In this document: one piece after another, positions 54,943-64,000 of the stretch
Position numbering within the stretch: the stretch's first letter is position 1
Layout: each line of letters opens with the position of its first letter
Source of the DNA: Symsagittifera roscoffensis
Lineage: Eukaryota; Xenacoelomorpha; Acoela; Convolutidae
NCBI RefSeq assembly: GCF_963678635.1
Contig: NC_087062.1
Coordinates: 88,699,845-88,763,844 of the forward strand
DNA: 64,000 bases
Direction of reading: 5' to 3'
Made by a program: the position numbers and the translations under genes
Notes under the pieces: model-generated
The model's database searches: none
Told to the model about the DNA's origin: nothing
Seen by the model: only the letters and a program-made list of their open reading frames with translations

Positions 54943-55469
54943 AACAAGACTGCTCGAATCAGGGCGAAGCCCTGAGTACTCCCACTACCTTTTAAGGTTT
55001 ATGGAGCAAAATAAATATCATTAACAAATTAAATGTAATAAAAAAATGAAAATTTTTTTCTTCTAATATTTGATTTTTTTTCTATGAAAATCATCTCCCC
55101 ACACGCCATATAAACTACAAAAGAATAGATTTTGCTCCTTGTAACAAACCAATTGTGGCAAAAAAGCTTCTTTCAACCAACTTAGAACGATTTCTAAGAC
55201 GGATTAACTCTCCGCTTACGCGTTAATAGCGCGAAATATATCGCGCGTGAATTGTCCCAAATTGGCCAAAATGCCAATCTGTAAACCCCCATAACTTTAC
55301 GAAAAATGATCACATATAAAATATTTTTTCAAATTTAAGCTCAAGACAACAGTAGCTTCTGAATGACATAAAAAAGTCAAAAATGGCTAGTTAAAAAGTC
55401 GAAATTGGTCTGAAAAAAAACCCACCCCGAGCACAAATATTCCGTTGTTTTCGTATCAAAAGTCGGAAC
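54943..55469 (+). mobile_element. MITE family F1, unit 2 of tandem pair (copy B)
   Basis: AACAAGACTGCTCGAATCAG to AAAAGTCGGAAC. Its interior is the match to the single unit at 14,343-14,820 in copy A. Confidence 0.7.
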
Positions 55470-55491
55470 AAAAAGATAAGTAGTATTATTA

Positions 55492-56451
55492 CAGACGCTC
55501 CGGCTCAGCCAAGCATGCTCGGCGGCTTGAAGAGAAATCTGTCGGCGGCGGCTGCTCAGCCGGCTGAAATCATCCTGGTTAAATTAACTTTCAAAAACGG
55601 ACTTTGAAACGTATTTTTTAGCGATTTACGTCTTTTTTAAACAGCGCATAATTTTCATAAACAAAAATCCAGTTGAAATTAGCGATTGATAGTTGTGATT
55701 GTAGTTAGACGTAGTTATCGAATTAGAACGTTGGCTGACGCTTTAGAATAATAGTTGACGCGGACCAAGTTAACATCCCCCTCCCCTAAACACGTTTAGG
55801 GGGGAGCGGGAGGATGTTAACTTGGTTCTAAGTTGGGAGTTTTCAGCCAATCAGAATCGAGCATTTAACTTATATTGAACGCTGGGGTGGAGGATCTTAA
55901 CTTGGTCTATTTGGGGGGAAGGATGTTAACTTGACCCGCTGACGCAATAAGGGGGCTATTCTCATGCGCGAAGGACCGAATGGGCGAAAAAAACTCGTGA
56001 GCAAAAGACCGAAAACAAAATTAGCCGAACGTCAATTTTTAGAAAGAAGCAGTTGCCATTCAAATAAAATGAATCAAATGAAGCAGTATTTTGCTTCTTT
56101 CTTTCATAACGAAATCTTTGAAATATTAAATTTGTTCCAATTCGGCGGCGGTCAATGACTATTTGAAACTTTTGGATTTTTCTCCCGTTTTTATATTCGG
56201 CCAATATCAATATTCAGTCCCTGGAAATGTTTACTTTCTTTCCAAATTTTAGACTACTGAAATCTGATAGCTGATTTCTATTTTCACGCATTCGGTCCTT
56301 CGCGTATGAGGGATTCCACCACTCAATACAGTTGCTGGCTCATATTACCCACGAAATGATTCAGCCGAGGCTGGCGCCGTGTGTATTTCGTGGCGGCGCA
56401 GTGTTACTTTGAACTCCGACGGCGGCGGCTGAGCCGGCTGGCGCGCACCTC
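55492..56451. mobile_element. Outer element K with nested M1 and M2 (copy B)
   Basis: Inverted ends CGCTCCGGCTCAGCC and GGCTGAGCCGGCTGGCGC. It contains M1 (about 55,757-55,942, with a much shorter C tract than copy A) and M2 (55,961-56,310). Confidence 0.45.
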
Positions 56452-56673
56452 TAAGTATTATCATCATCAAACTCTGGAAACAGCAGATAGCGTCATCATT
56501 TTCTTAGCCTTTCTGGAACTTGTTTACTATTCCCCAGACTTATGGTACCTTGTAACGAAACAACCCCCCTCCCCTCCGCTCCTTTTTAGCTAAAAAGATC
56601 CGCTTTTAGTTTTATTCGACTGTTTTCAAGAGAAAAAGCATTTCTAAAAATTTTACACTGAAATCAAACCAAC

Positions 56674-56790
56674 CATAAGATTGCGCGCGCGATCATCAAG
56701 AGTCGTAGTGCAAAGTAAGCGACTAGTTTCAGCAGAGGCAAAGGTAGCAAAAATAACACAACGAACACAGATATGTAAAAGAGCATCCAT
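56674..56790 (-). CDS. Receptor-like gene copy B, exon 1 (signal peptide)
   Basis: The same 39-codon leader as 16,034-16,150 with a silent change at Leu4. Upstream CCAAT and TATA-like motifs are preserved (near 57,005 and 56,910). With exons 2-4 it encodes only the N-terminal, secreted part of the protein. Downstream on this strand lie the decayed LINE, the gap and the satellite. Confidence 0.5.
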
Positions 56791-57497
56791 AGTGAGTATT
56801 CTTCGAGAAGTGACATGTAATCACGCATTTGTAAAGGTCAGGCTTGGTTACTTGATTTCTACTTCTAAAGTATACGTTCTTTTTTTGTGACCAACAGAAC
56901 TGTGAATTAATTATAAATAGGGGCTCACCGTTGATTAGTTGTATCGTTTTTAGAGAAAGCTTGCCGACTGTTTTGCTTAGTGTCGGCGTGCACTAGTCAG
57001 AATTTATTGGTCAAAACCAGTGAAATATTACTCTAATAGCAATTAATGTACGGTTAAATTGCAAGATTAATATTTAAAAATAAAAAAATTCCGTGACAGC
57101 TTAATAGCAGGCTAATACAGCTAAGGGGCGCGGTTTCATATTTCATCATGCTACTAGTGTAAAACTCAAGATCTATGCAATCAAATTATTTTTCAATTTC
57201 AAACAGTTCCATTGGCCTGCCGAGGGGGGGGGGGGGGACTCAGTTGTTGCAGCCTAGTTTTCCAAAAGTGCACAGAAAACCCATCTTTTGTACTATTTTA
57301 CGAGATTCATTTTCGGTTGATCAACCCTGATACTTTTCAAAAGACGCCTTGGAGAAGTATGCAGATTTCATAAAGCGTTTTGCTTTGATCTTGTTGCTGT
57401 TGTTCAATCCAGAGACAAATGGTTCAAAAAACAGTGCAGCTTCAAACTCTAGCTCATTGCTTTGATCTTGTTGCTCATTGTTTTATTCTCTTCGATC

Positions 57498-57865
57498 TAC
57501 TACTACTACTACTACTAAAAGAATTTATTCCCTTTAAAATATAAAGGCATCAAACAAAACAAACGGTATGATTATGTACACAAGACATCACGAACGGCAA
57601 TTTATGCAATGGCAACAAAGTAGCATTGAACAAGAGTTGTTTAAGTTGAACATATCAATTCTATTTTTCAGATAGATTTTCAATTTTGCTTTGAAAGTTT
57701 CAGGCGATGAGAAAATGTCGGCTATGTTGTTTGCTGAAATCATGTTGGCATACCGACAGATGCGATAGAAGAAAAATTGCTCTGTAAAGAAGAGTCGACA
57801 ATTCTGGGTTGTTGAAAGCTTAGGGCGTGAGCTATTGCGAAGGTCTTTGGCTGCAAAGGTAAAAT
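57498..57865 (-). other. LINE 3' untranslated region and trinucleotide tail
   Basis: Follows the ORF2 stop at 57,866 and ends in TACTACTACTAC... on plus. A short-repeat tail rather than poly-A is typical of CR1/L2-like LINEs. Confidence 0.7.
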
Positions 57866-58873
57866 TTATGTACTGTAAAGGTCGAAATCAAATTGATCAG
57901 TCAGGACTCGATTAAGAAAACACATATCATGTAAAGCTATAGTGAAGGAAATTGGCAAGGAATTCGTTTTTCTAAGTTGTTCTGTATAGTCGTTCACTCC
58001 CGTTACCCATTTCAAAAATTTTCTGTTAAATAATTCTAGTTTGCGGCGATATGTTGAAGATGGAAACCAGACCTGACTACCGTATAACAAAATACTCATA
58101 ATACATAGCTGGTAACATTTGAATTTGGTTCTCATGGATACTCCATAAGGGATTGAACGTTTTAAGAAATGGAAAGCTTTGTTAACTGCGACCAGTTTGG
58201 TTTTAATGTGGATATCCCACTTTAAATCACTAGATATCGTTACTCCGAGACCTTTGATTGATGAAACTGACGGAATTAGGTAATCATTAAGGCAAAGAGT
58301 AGATTTGGGGGAAGTTGAGTTAAAACAAATAACTTTGCATTTATCAGAATTAAATGTCATTTCGTTTTCAAGCGTCCAATTGATAAATAGATCAATGTCT
58401 ATTTGAACTAAGGAAAAGTCATTTTTTGAATAGAGTTTGCTGTCATCAGCAAACAGAAAGCAATTAGAGGTTTTCAAGACAGCTGGCATGTCAATAATGA
58501 AGAGTATAAATAGCAAAGGGCCGAGTACACTTCCGTGCGGAACACCACTTGTTACATGGCCTTTTGGAGATGCTTCATTGTTAATTAAGACAATTTGCGT
58601 GCGGTTTGTGAGATAGGAAGCAAAAAGTTCAAGAAAGCTAATTTCAAAGCCTAAAGTACCAAGTTTCGAAATAAGTATATGATGAGGAACTTGATCAAAA
58701 GCCTTGCGAAAATCGAAGTACACAGAAAGACATTCGTTTTTTGCCTCGACGTCGTTATAAATCTGATCTAGGTATTCAAGAAGCTGAGTAACAGTCGATC
58801 GCTTGGTCATAAAACCATGTTGAGCAGGTGTAACTTTAGCCCGAATTTTAGGATAAATGAAATCGAAGATCAT
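57866..58873 (-). pseudogene. LINE ORF2, reverse transcriptase domain
   Basis: 335 residues. RT motifs in order: QHGFMTKRST, YFDFRKAFDQVPH (motif A region), GVPHGSVLGPLLF (usual GVPQGS, Gln to His), FADDSKLY (catalytic FADD intact), then KCKVICFN and LGVTI. The C-terminal thumb-like region runs to the stop. A frameshift separates it from the endonuclease frame. Confidence 0.8.
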
Positions 58874-60050
58874 TCTCCTGAATAATCAATAATTGAGGCA
58901 ATATGCTTATCGGGCGATAATTTTCAACCTTTTCGGGATTACTAGATTTAAGAATTGGCGTAATAAACGCACAGTTCCAAAGTTCTGGCCACGTTTTAGT
59001 TTCCAGAACCTTGACAAAGAGCTGCACGACTAGAGGAGATATTAATTCACTGCAGCAGTTAAGAATAAAGGTTGGGAGGCGGTCGTTGGTAATACAAGAA
59101 GTTTTAGCAAATTCGAGAGCTTTCTCGACCTTTTTAAGGTTGACATGGAGATCGGATAGAAAAATAGTGGGTTTTTCGGGTTGTAGGATTTGAATTTCGT
59201 GCTTTTCTAGAAACACAGAACAGAAGTAATCGTTCAAAAGAATGGCTATTTCAATAGAAGTGGATGCTTTTCTATTCATCCAGTGCATTTGGTTTGGTAG
59301 TTTCCTTTTGGTAAAAGATCGAAGGTATTTAAAGGAATCACGGGTAGAATTTGGTCTTAAAGATTCAAGGAGACAAGTTTTATCAAACTCGACTGAATTG
59401 TTAAGGTCTTGTTGGATCGAAGCTAAATGATTTGTGTTGGCTGTCCGTTTAGATATGGAATGGTGCATATTCAGTAAATGAACTGTATGCGACGAATAAT
59501 AATAGGGAAGTTGCTGGCGTCTTTCAGTTTTATGTGCGCATGATAAAAGAATTGCATGATTGATCTGAGCGTACCAGCTATCTACATAATCATTAGTGGT
59601 GGATAAGGAATAACATGAGTTTTGTTCCAAAATGAGTTTGGTAAAGCAAGGGCTGATGTTACTATTGAAGATCGAATGAGAGAAAGATGATTTAGATAGA
59701 GAGGATTTCATTAAATTTCCAATCACAGTAGGCGCTGCTTCAGGAATGGTAAAAAAAGCAAATAAAGGAAAATGGTCTGAGTAAAGCACTTCATTTACAA
59801 ATGCAGTGAACAATTCTGTGTGCGAAGTTAAAATGATATCAAGAGTGTTGCCTGAGCGATGTGTGGGTTCATATACAAGGGGCATTAAACTATAATCCTC
59901 AATAACCTCTAGGAACAGCTTTGAGTAATCACAGCCTCCATCAGAAGATGCCCAACAGATATCAGGCAGATTTAGGTCACCTAAGATTGTGTACGAAATA
60001 GAACCATTAATCAATTTGGAGTTAAAATAACGTATTGAATCAGTAAGCAT
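58848..60050 (-). pseudogene. LINE ORF2, endonuclease C-terminal half and linker
   Basis: 400 residues. GDLNLPDICW (with Asp and Asn of the APE-like active site), RSGNTLDIILT and SDHFPLFAF (the conserved SDH) are visible. A long helical linker follows, then the RT start ENYRPISILPQL. The frame is lost just after this, near 58,875-58,900. Confidence 0.8.
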
Positions 60051-60420
60051 TTTGGCAGGTATCCGAAACTGCGACGAAGCGGGGGGGGGGGGTTGTAAAT
60101 AAGGAGGAAAATATGATTAACTGCACCCGAATATATTGAAAGTCCGATGCAGTAATCTGCATCGTATGATAGAATTGAATAATTTAAAGCAAAACTATTT
60201 TTTGTAGCAATGAGAACACCTCCGTGTTCTCCAGAAGTGCGGTCTTTTCGAGCATTAACCGAATAGGGAGAATTCATAGGAAAAATTTCGGTATCAGTAA
60301 TTTCTGGTTTAAGCCATCTTTCAGTAATGAACACGATATCAGGAGAATGTAAAGAAAGAAAATTGATTAACTTCAGACGCTGATTTAGGCTCAAGAGACT
60401 TTGTGCGTTGATAAGGCATA
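60011..60420 (-). pseudogene. LINE ORF2, endonuclease N-terminal part
   Basis: Shows LINAQSL near 60,415, then PDIVFITERWL (usual TETWL, Glu present) and the GGVLIATK motif. The frame shifts in a 12-G run (60,081-60,092 on plus) that encodes Pro residues; the following frame resumes PPSSQFRIPAKM. A strong start codon is not seen, so ORF2 may rely on reinitiation close to the ORF1 stop. Confidence 0.75.
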
Positions 60421-60433
60421 ATTTTGATTGTAG

Positions 60434-61220
60434 TCAGTCAAGATTGATCTTGTTACCGTTTCGTTCGAGGGTCAGACCACAAATTTTTAGCTCATCGCGT
60501 GGAACTTTTTCATTGTTAATCATGTCGTACCGTTTCTTGAAGATTTTACTTTTCAAAATCTGTTCTTCTTGGTTTAGGGACTTCGATATGAAAATCTTTT
60601 CTTTGAAATTCTTCAGTTTGTAAGGTTTTGCTAGGCATTTTCTAGCATTCCATTCGGATGACAGACGAACAAGTAAGGGACGCGGTCTTCGTTGTTGGGG
60701 ATGAGCTTTACCAAGTCTATACATTTGGCAGATACTGAGATTTTCTTCGCCTATATGATCAAAAATTTCGGCCACTTTGGCTTCTTCGGCCTCTATATTG
60801 GATGTAAACTGACCGTTGTCTTCGCAGACTCCGTCGATGATTATCTCGTTTTCACATGTGTTGGCCCGGTGACTGTTATTAATACGACTATTAACCGGTA
60901 CATTCGATGATGTTGTCGTGGTTGGATCAACATTTTCAACAGTTTCTTGAATGCTTTTTTGTAATTTCGATTAAGCCTTCTTGTCTTTGAATAATCAGTT
61001 CAAACTTAGCTTGGGATGTGAAGACGTTCCCCTCAAGGCAGCCAGAGCACAGCCAGAAGCATCCTCGAATTTTGTCCATTGTAGCTACATCATCAGGAGA
61101 CAATCCAACACATTGCCCATGGAACCACGCGTTGCACTTTTCACATCCTATAGCAGTTGAGTCGTTGTCCTTCACTGGTTTGTTGCATGGTCCACATCTA
61201 GTAGCTTTTGCTTGAGACAT
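60434..61220 (-). pseudogene. LINE ORF1 with PHD-type zinc finger (one frameshift)
   Basis: The start ATG is at 61,220-61,218. N-terminal C4HC3 finger: CGPC, CEKC, WFHGQC and CSGC in PHD order. A single extra base in a run of six A (minus; plus 60,955-60,960) breaks the frame. The second part continues with EIIIDGV and DHIGEENLSICQMYRLGK, then a conserved RPRPLLVRLSSEWNARK stretch seen in CR1-type ORF1 proteins, to the stop at 60,434. Likely a nucleic-acid-binding chaperone. Confidence 0.75.
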
Positions 61221-61279
61221 ATCAAACCGGAAACTATTTAATAAGTTTATCACAACAATCGTTGCGGAATACAAAATTA

Positions 61280-61887
61280 AACAAGATTGTTCGTATCAGG
61301 GCAACGCCCTGAGTGTTTCGAATGATTTTTAAGGTATATGGAGCAAAATTAACTTAAAAATTAAATTTAAAAAAATAAAATGAATTTTTGTTCCAACTTT
61401 CGAAGAAAACGGAATATTTATGCTGTGTGGTTTTCTTTATTCAGTCAATCTTCGCCGATCGAAAAAATAGTTATCAACAAAAATTTTCTATACCCCAAAG
61501 AAAATAATGACTTCTTATGTTCATATTGTAAAAGATATTTTAACTCCGATTATTTTTTGCAATGTTCTGGGGTTTGAAAGTTGCCAAATTGGCCCTGTTC
61601 TGGACTAAATCATTCGCGCTTTAAACAATTTGTTCATACTGCTGAGAACGTAACGCAAATTATTCATGCGTGGCTAATTATCCCGCACAACAAACTCGTT
61701 GCAAATTGAATTGAGGCTGGCTATTCGGATCGGCGGTATCTATTTTGTACGACTCAACAGTTCACACTTTGATAATGTCCAAAACTTATAGGTTTTCAAA
61801 ATTTTCTTTTCCAAAAAACTATTCAAAATGAAATAAGGGACAGTCAGAACTTTCACGACTTTTCCCTGATACACGAGCAGTCTTGTT
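61280..61887. mobile_element. MITE family G (copy B)
   Basis: Counterpart of 16,798-17,402; ends AACAAGATTGTTCGTATCAG and CTGATACACGAGCAGTCTTG. It lies about 20 bp from the LINE 5' junction. Confidence 0.6.
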
Positions 61888-62345
61888 CTTCTTTAGATTT
61901 CAATCAATTATGATAACTGAACACAAACTGCAAAATGAAAATTAAATGGAATAAAAACATAATGACTGAGAAAAATTGAATAAAGCTGTTTAAAAGGCAA
62001 ACAAGTTTATTTAAAGATTTTATCTTGTCAGTTCAGAGCAAAAAACGCAAAATAAATTTGATCCGAAGTACTTTCGTTAAAAATTAGGCAAAATCATTTG
62101 CTTCATTTCATACACCTTTTATTAGGAAGGCCTTTCTTTAGCAAATTTTTTTTATAACAAAAAGTTTTTTTGAAAATTGCTCTACTAATGTCGACCAATA
62201 CAATTTTTGAGTAGAATATCAGCTGGGGAACGATGTTGTCATAGTCAAAACTAGTAGATCTGTAAGTTAACCATAGCTAGTGATTATTTTTCTTAAACAG
62301 TTTAATGATGCTGAGCAGAGCTCTAAAAGCAAAATAAATTCTTCT

Positions 62346-62443
62346 TTTAAAAAAATTCTTCTGTGTATAAAATATTTACCCCTTTGCTAGTTAGACGCCA
62401 CTACTTTTTTATTCACTCAGCAAAATAAGCAGTCGGAGGTTTG
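62346..62443 (+). repeat. Inverted-repeat arm 1
   Basis: Starts AAAAAAATTCTTCTGTGTAT and continues GCTAGTTAGACGCCACT. Its reverse complement occupies 63,903-64,000 with a few differences. Confidence 0.75.
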
Positions 62444-62544
62444 ACATTATATATTTAATCACTTTATTCAACTTTATCAACTTTATTCAGGGCTTTTTTC
62501 TGATATACGAACTGTCTTGTTTTTCTTTTAATTTGAGATTTGTT

Positions 62545-62935
62545 GTGAAAATCATCCCTCACACGCCATATAAAGTACAAAGTGATAGATTTCACTCCTC
62601 GTAACAAATCAATTATTACAAATAAGCTTCCTTCGACCAATTTGGAACAATTTTGAAGATGGTTTAAATCCCCGCTTACCCGTTAACAGCGCAAAATATC
62701 TCAAATTGGCCCGAATGGGAACATTTAAACCCTTATATTTCATTATCCCTTATAACCCTTAGAAAAAAGATTACAGATGAAATATTGTTTCCAATTTTAT
62801 CTGAGGACAACAGTATCTTTTGAATGATAATTTTTTTTTCAAAAAATGACTAAATGAAAAGTCAAATTTGTCTGAAAAAAAAAACGCCCCGAGCACAAAT
62901 ATTCCGTTACTTTCGTTACGAAAGTGGGAACAAAT
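62545..62935 (+). mobile_element. F1-like MITE, divergent copy (B)
   Basis: Counterpart of 18,041-18,405, with AATCATCCCTCACACGCCAT at the left and ATTCCGTTACTTTCG at the right. Confidence 0.5.
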
Positions 62936-63113
62936 ATGTGCCAAGAAAATTGACGTTACTAGAAATTTGTTTGTGGGTTCCACAACATATTGAATTGTCG
63001 AGCTTTAGCTCTATTTTCATCACGTTTAAAAGCCATAACGGGAATCTACAGACAAAAAAGCGCAAGTCTGTGCGGGAAGAAAGAAAAAACAGTTAGACTT
63101 TGTATTTTCTATT

Positions 63114-63465
63114 GTTCCGACTTTCGCAACGAAAATAACGGATAATTTGGGACAATTAGCGCGCGATACATTTTGCGCTAATAACGCGTAAGTGGAGATT
63201 TAATCCGTCTTCGAAATGGTTCCAAGTTGGTTGAAGGAAGCTTATTTGCCATATTTGAGTTGTTATCAGAAGCGAAGTTTGTATTTTGTACTCTATATGG
63301 CGTATGGGAGGAATGAATTTCACAAAACATCTCAAAATTTAAATTTTTTCAATTGTATTTTTATTATTTTTACTTTTTTCCATTTTTTATTTTGCTCCAT
63401 ACACCTTAAAAGGCAGTCGGAACATTCAGCATTCAGGGTTTCGCCCTGATACGCGCAGTCATGTT
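63114..63465 (-). mobile_element. F1 MITE, shortened reverse copy
   Basis: From GTTCCGACTTTCGCAACG to CGCCCTGATACGCGCAGTC; lacks the middle of the right part. It begins about 50 bp after the end of duplication B and is absent from the matching place in copy A. Confidence 0.55.
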
Positions 63466-63902
63466 CAAGTTAGGAGGGAACAAGCGCGTAAACTAATTTT
63501 GAAAAATTGCTGTGGAACCAACTTTTTGCTTCTTGCAACTTTTGCAACCATACTTTATTAACGCAGCTTTTTTCTTGCAAAATAGCCATGGGCATTCGAA
63601 GAAAGAGAGAAAAACATTTGCTCGTGGTGGTTATTTTTATTGAGACCAGATTCCAAAAAATTCTAATCAATTCAAAAGCCTTGCTTGAGACTGCTATCTG
63701 GTATGCAACATGTACCAATTATTTCAATATTGATACCACGCTAAACGCATAATTTTTCAAATAATTGAGCTTGAATTTATGCCTTGGTTGCTCAATGCAT
63801 ATCTATACTCTGCACTAAAATATAAAAAACTTACTGCTAGCGCGCTTGAAAATTTGCACAGGTTTTTCGAATTAGTTGATTGACATGAAAAACAGTATTT
63901 TT
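63466..63902. other. AT-rich sequence, no gene
   Basis: Short ORFs only, no splice-supported exon, no recognised repeat. Confidence 0.4.
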
Positions 63903-64000
63903 CAAGCCTCTGCATGCTTATTTTGCTGAGTCAATAAAAAAGCAGTGGCGTCTAACTAGCAAAGGGGTAAATATTTTATACACAGAAGAATTTTTTTAAA
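63903..64000 (-). repeat. Inverted-repeat arm 2, cut by the window end
   Basis: Reverse complement of 62,346-62,443; identity continues up to the last base, so the arm extends beyond the window. About 1.46 kb separates the arms. A third related copy lies at about 17,880-17,960. Confidence 0.75.

Larger units (their letters stand above)
57498..61257 (-). mobile_element. Nearly full-length LINE (CR1/Jockey-type), 3.76 kb
   Basis: A non-LTR retrotransposon on the minus strand, 5' end near 61,257 and 3' end at 57,498 with a trinucleotide tail ((TAC)n on plus). It has two ORFs: ORF1 with a PHD-type finger, and ORF2 with an apurinic-like endonuclease and RT. The flanks CTTCGATC| and |ATCGTTGCGG are joined without the element in copy A at 16,771-16,785, giving exact borders and a 3-bp shared ATC. 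Only a few frameshifts are visible, two of them in homopolymer runs, so insertion was recent relative to the decayed LINE. Confidence 0.85.
49368..63066 (+). repeat. Segmental duplication, right copy (B)
   Basis: Collinear with 9,235-18,527. It is longer because of the LINE at 57,498-61,257, an extra F1 unit, a 260-bp tandem duplication near 50.8-51.3 kb and about 75 bp after the poly-G tract at 57,237. Exons 1-4 of the receptor-like gene are present; exons 5-9 are not in the window on this side. Confidence 0.8.

Overview
This is an AT-rich, intron-containing, transposon-dense stretch of a eukaryotic chromosome, almost certainly from an invertebrate animal. There are no operons or ribosome-binding sites. 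Coding potential comes in short, GC-richer exons flanked by GT-AG splice sites. The rest is decayed LINE, Gypsy and MITE sequence. I cannot name the species.

Left part (1-16.4 kb, minus strand): nine exon candidates form one phase-consistent gene model running from 16,150 to 227. It has a signal-peptide exon, three exons of unrecognised extracellular sequence (13.9-12.45 kb), a 54-nt exon, an 89-codon Ig-like exon, a linker exon, a transmembrane exon and a Lys-rich cytoplasmic-tail exon. The predicted product is about 536 residues, a type I membrane protein of receptor or adhesion style. Its large fourth intron holds a badly decayed LINE in the opposite orientation (about 7.7-11.6 kb). Several MITE families lie in and around the other introns.

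Middle part (18.5-28.1 kb): two small exons and a possible signal-peptide exon on the minus strand flank a 5'-truncated, frameshifted Gypsy-type LTR element (about 19.8-23.85 kb). Next come a tandem pair of MITEs and a two-exon plus-strand gene for a small secreted protein (26,990-28,099). The last codons and the stop of that gene lie inside the first satellite monomers.

Satellite (28.08-49.17 kb): about 21 kb of uninterrupted tandem repeat with mixed 26-bp and 24-bp monomers. The monomers are built on an imperfect dyad, CTTAAG...GCGC...CTTAAG. The array ends at a 200-N assembly gap, so its real length is unknown.

Right part (49.4-64 kb): a diverged direct copy of 9.2-18.5 kb, including the first four exons of the receptor-like gene but none of its downstream exons in the assembled sequence. 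A 3.76-kb, nearly complete LINE (57,498-61,257) sits in this copy; the left copy preserves the empty target site. The copy may be a true segmental duplication or an unmerged haplotype joined across the gap. The window ends inside one arm of an inverted repeat.
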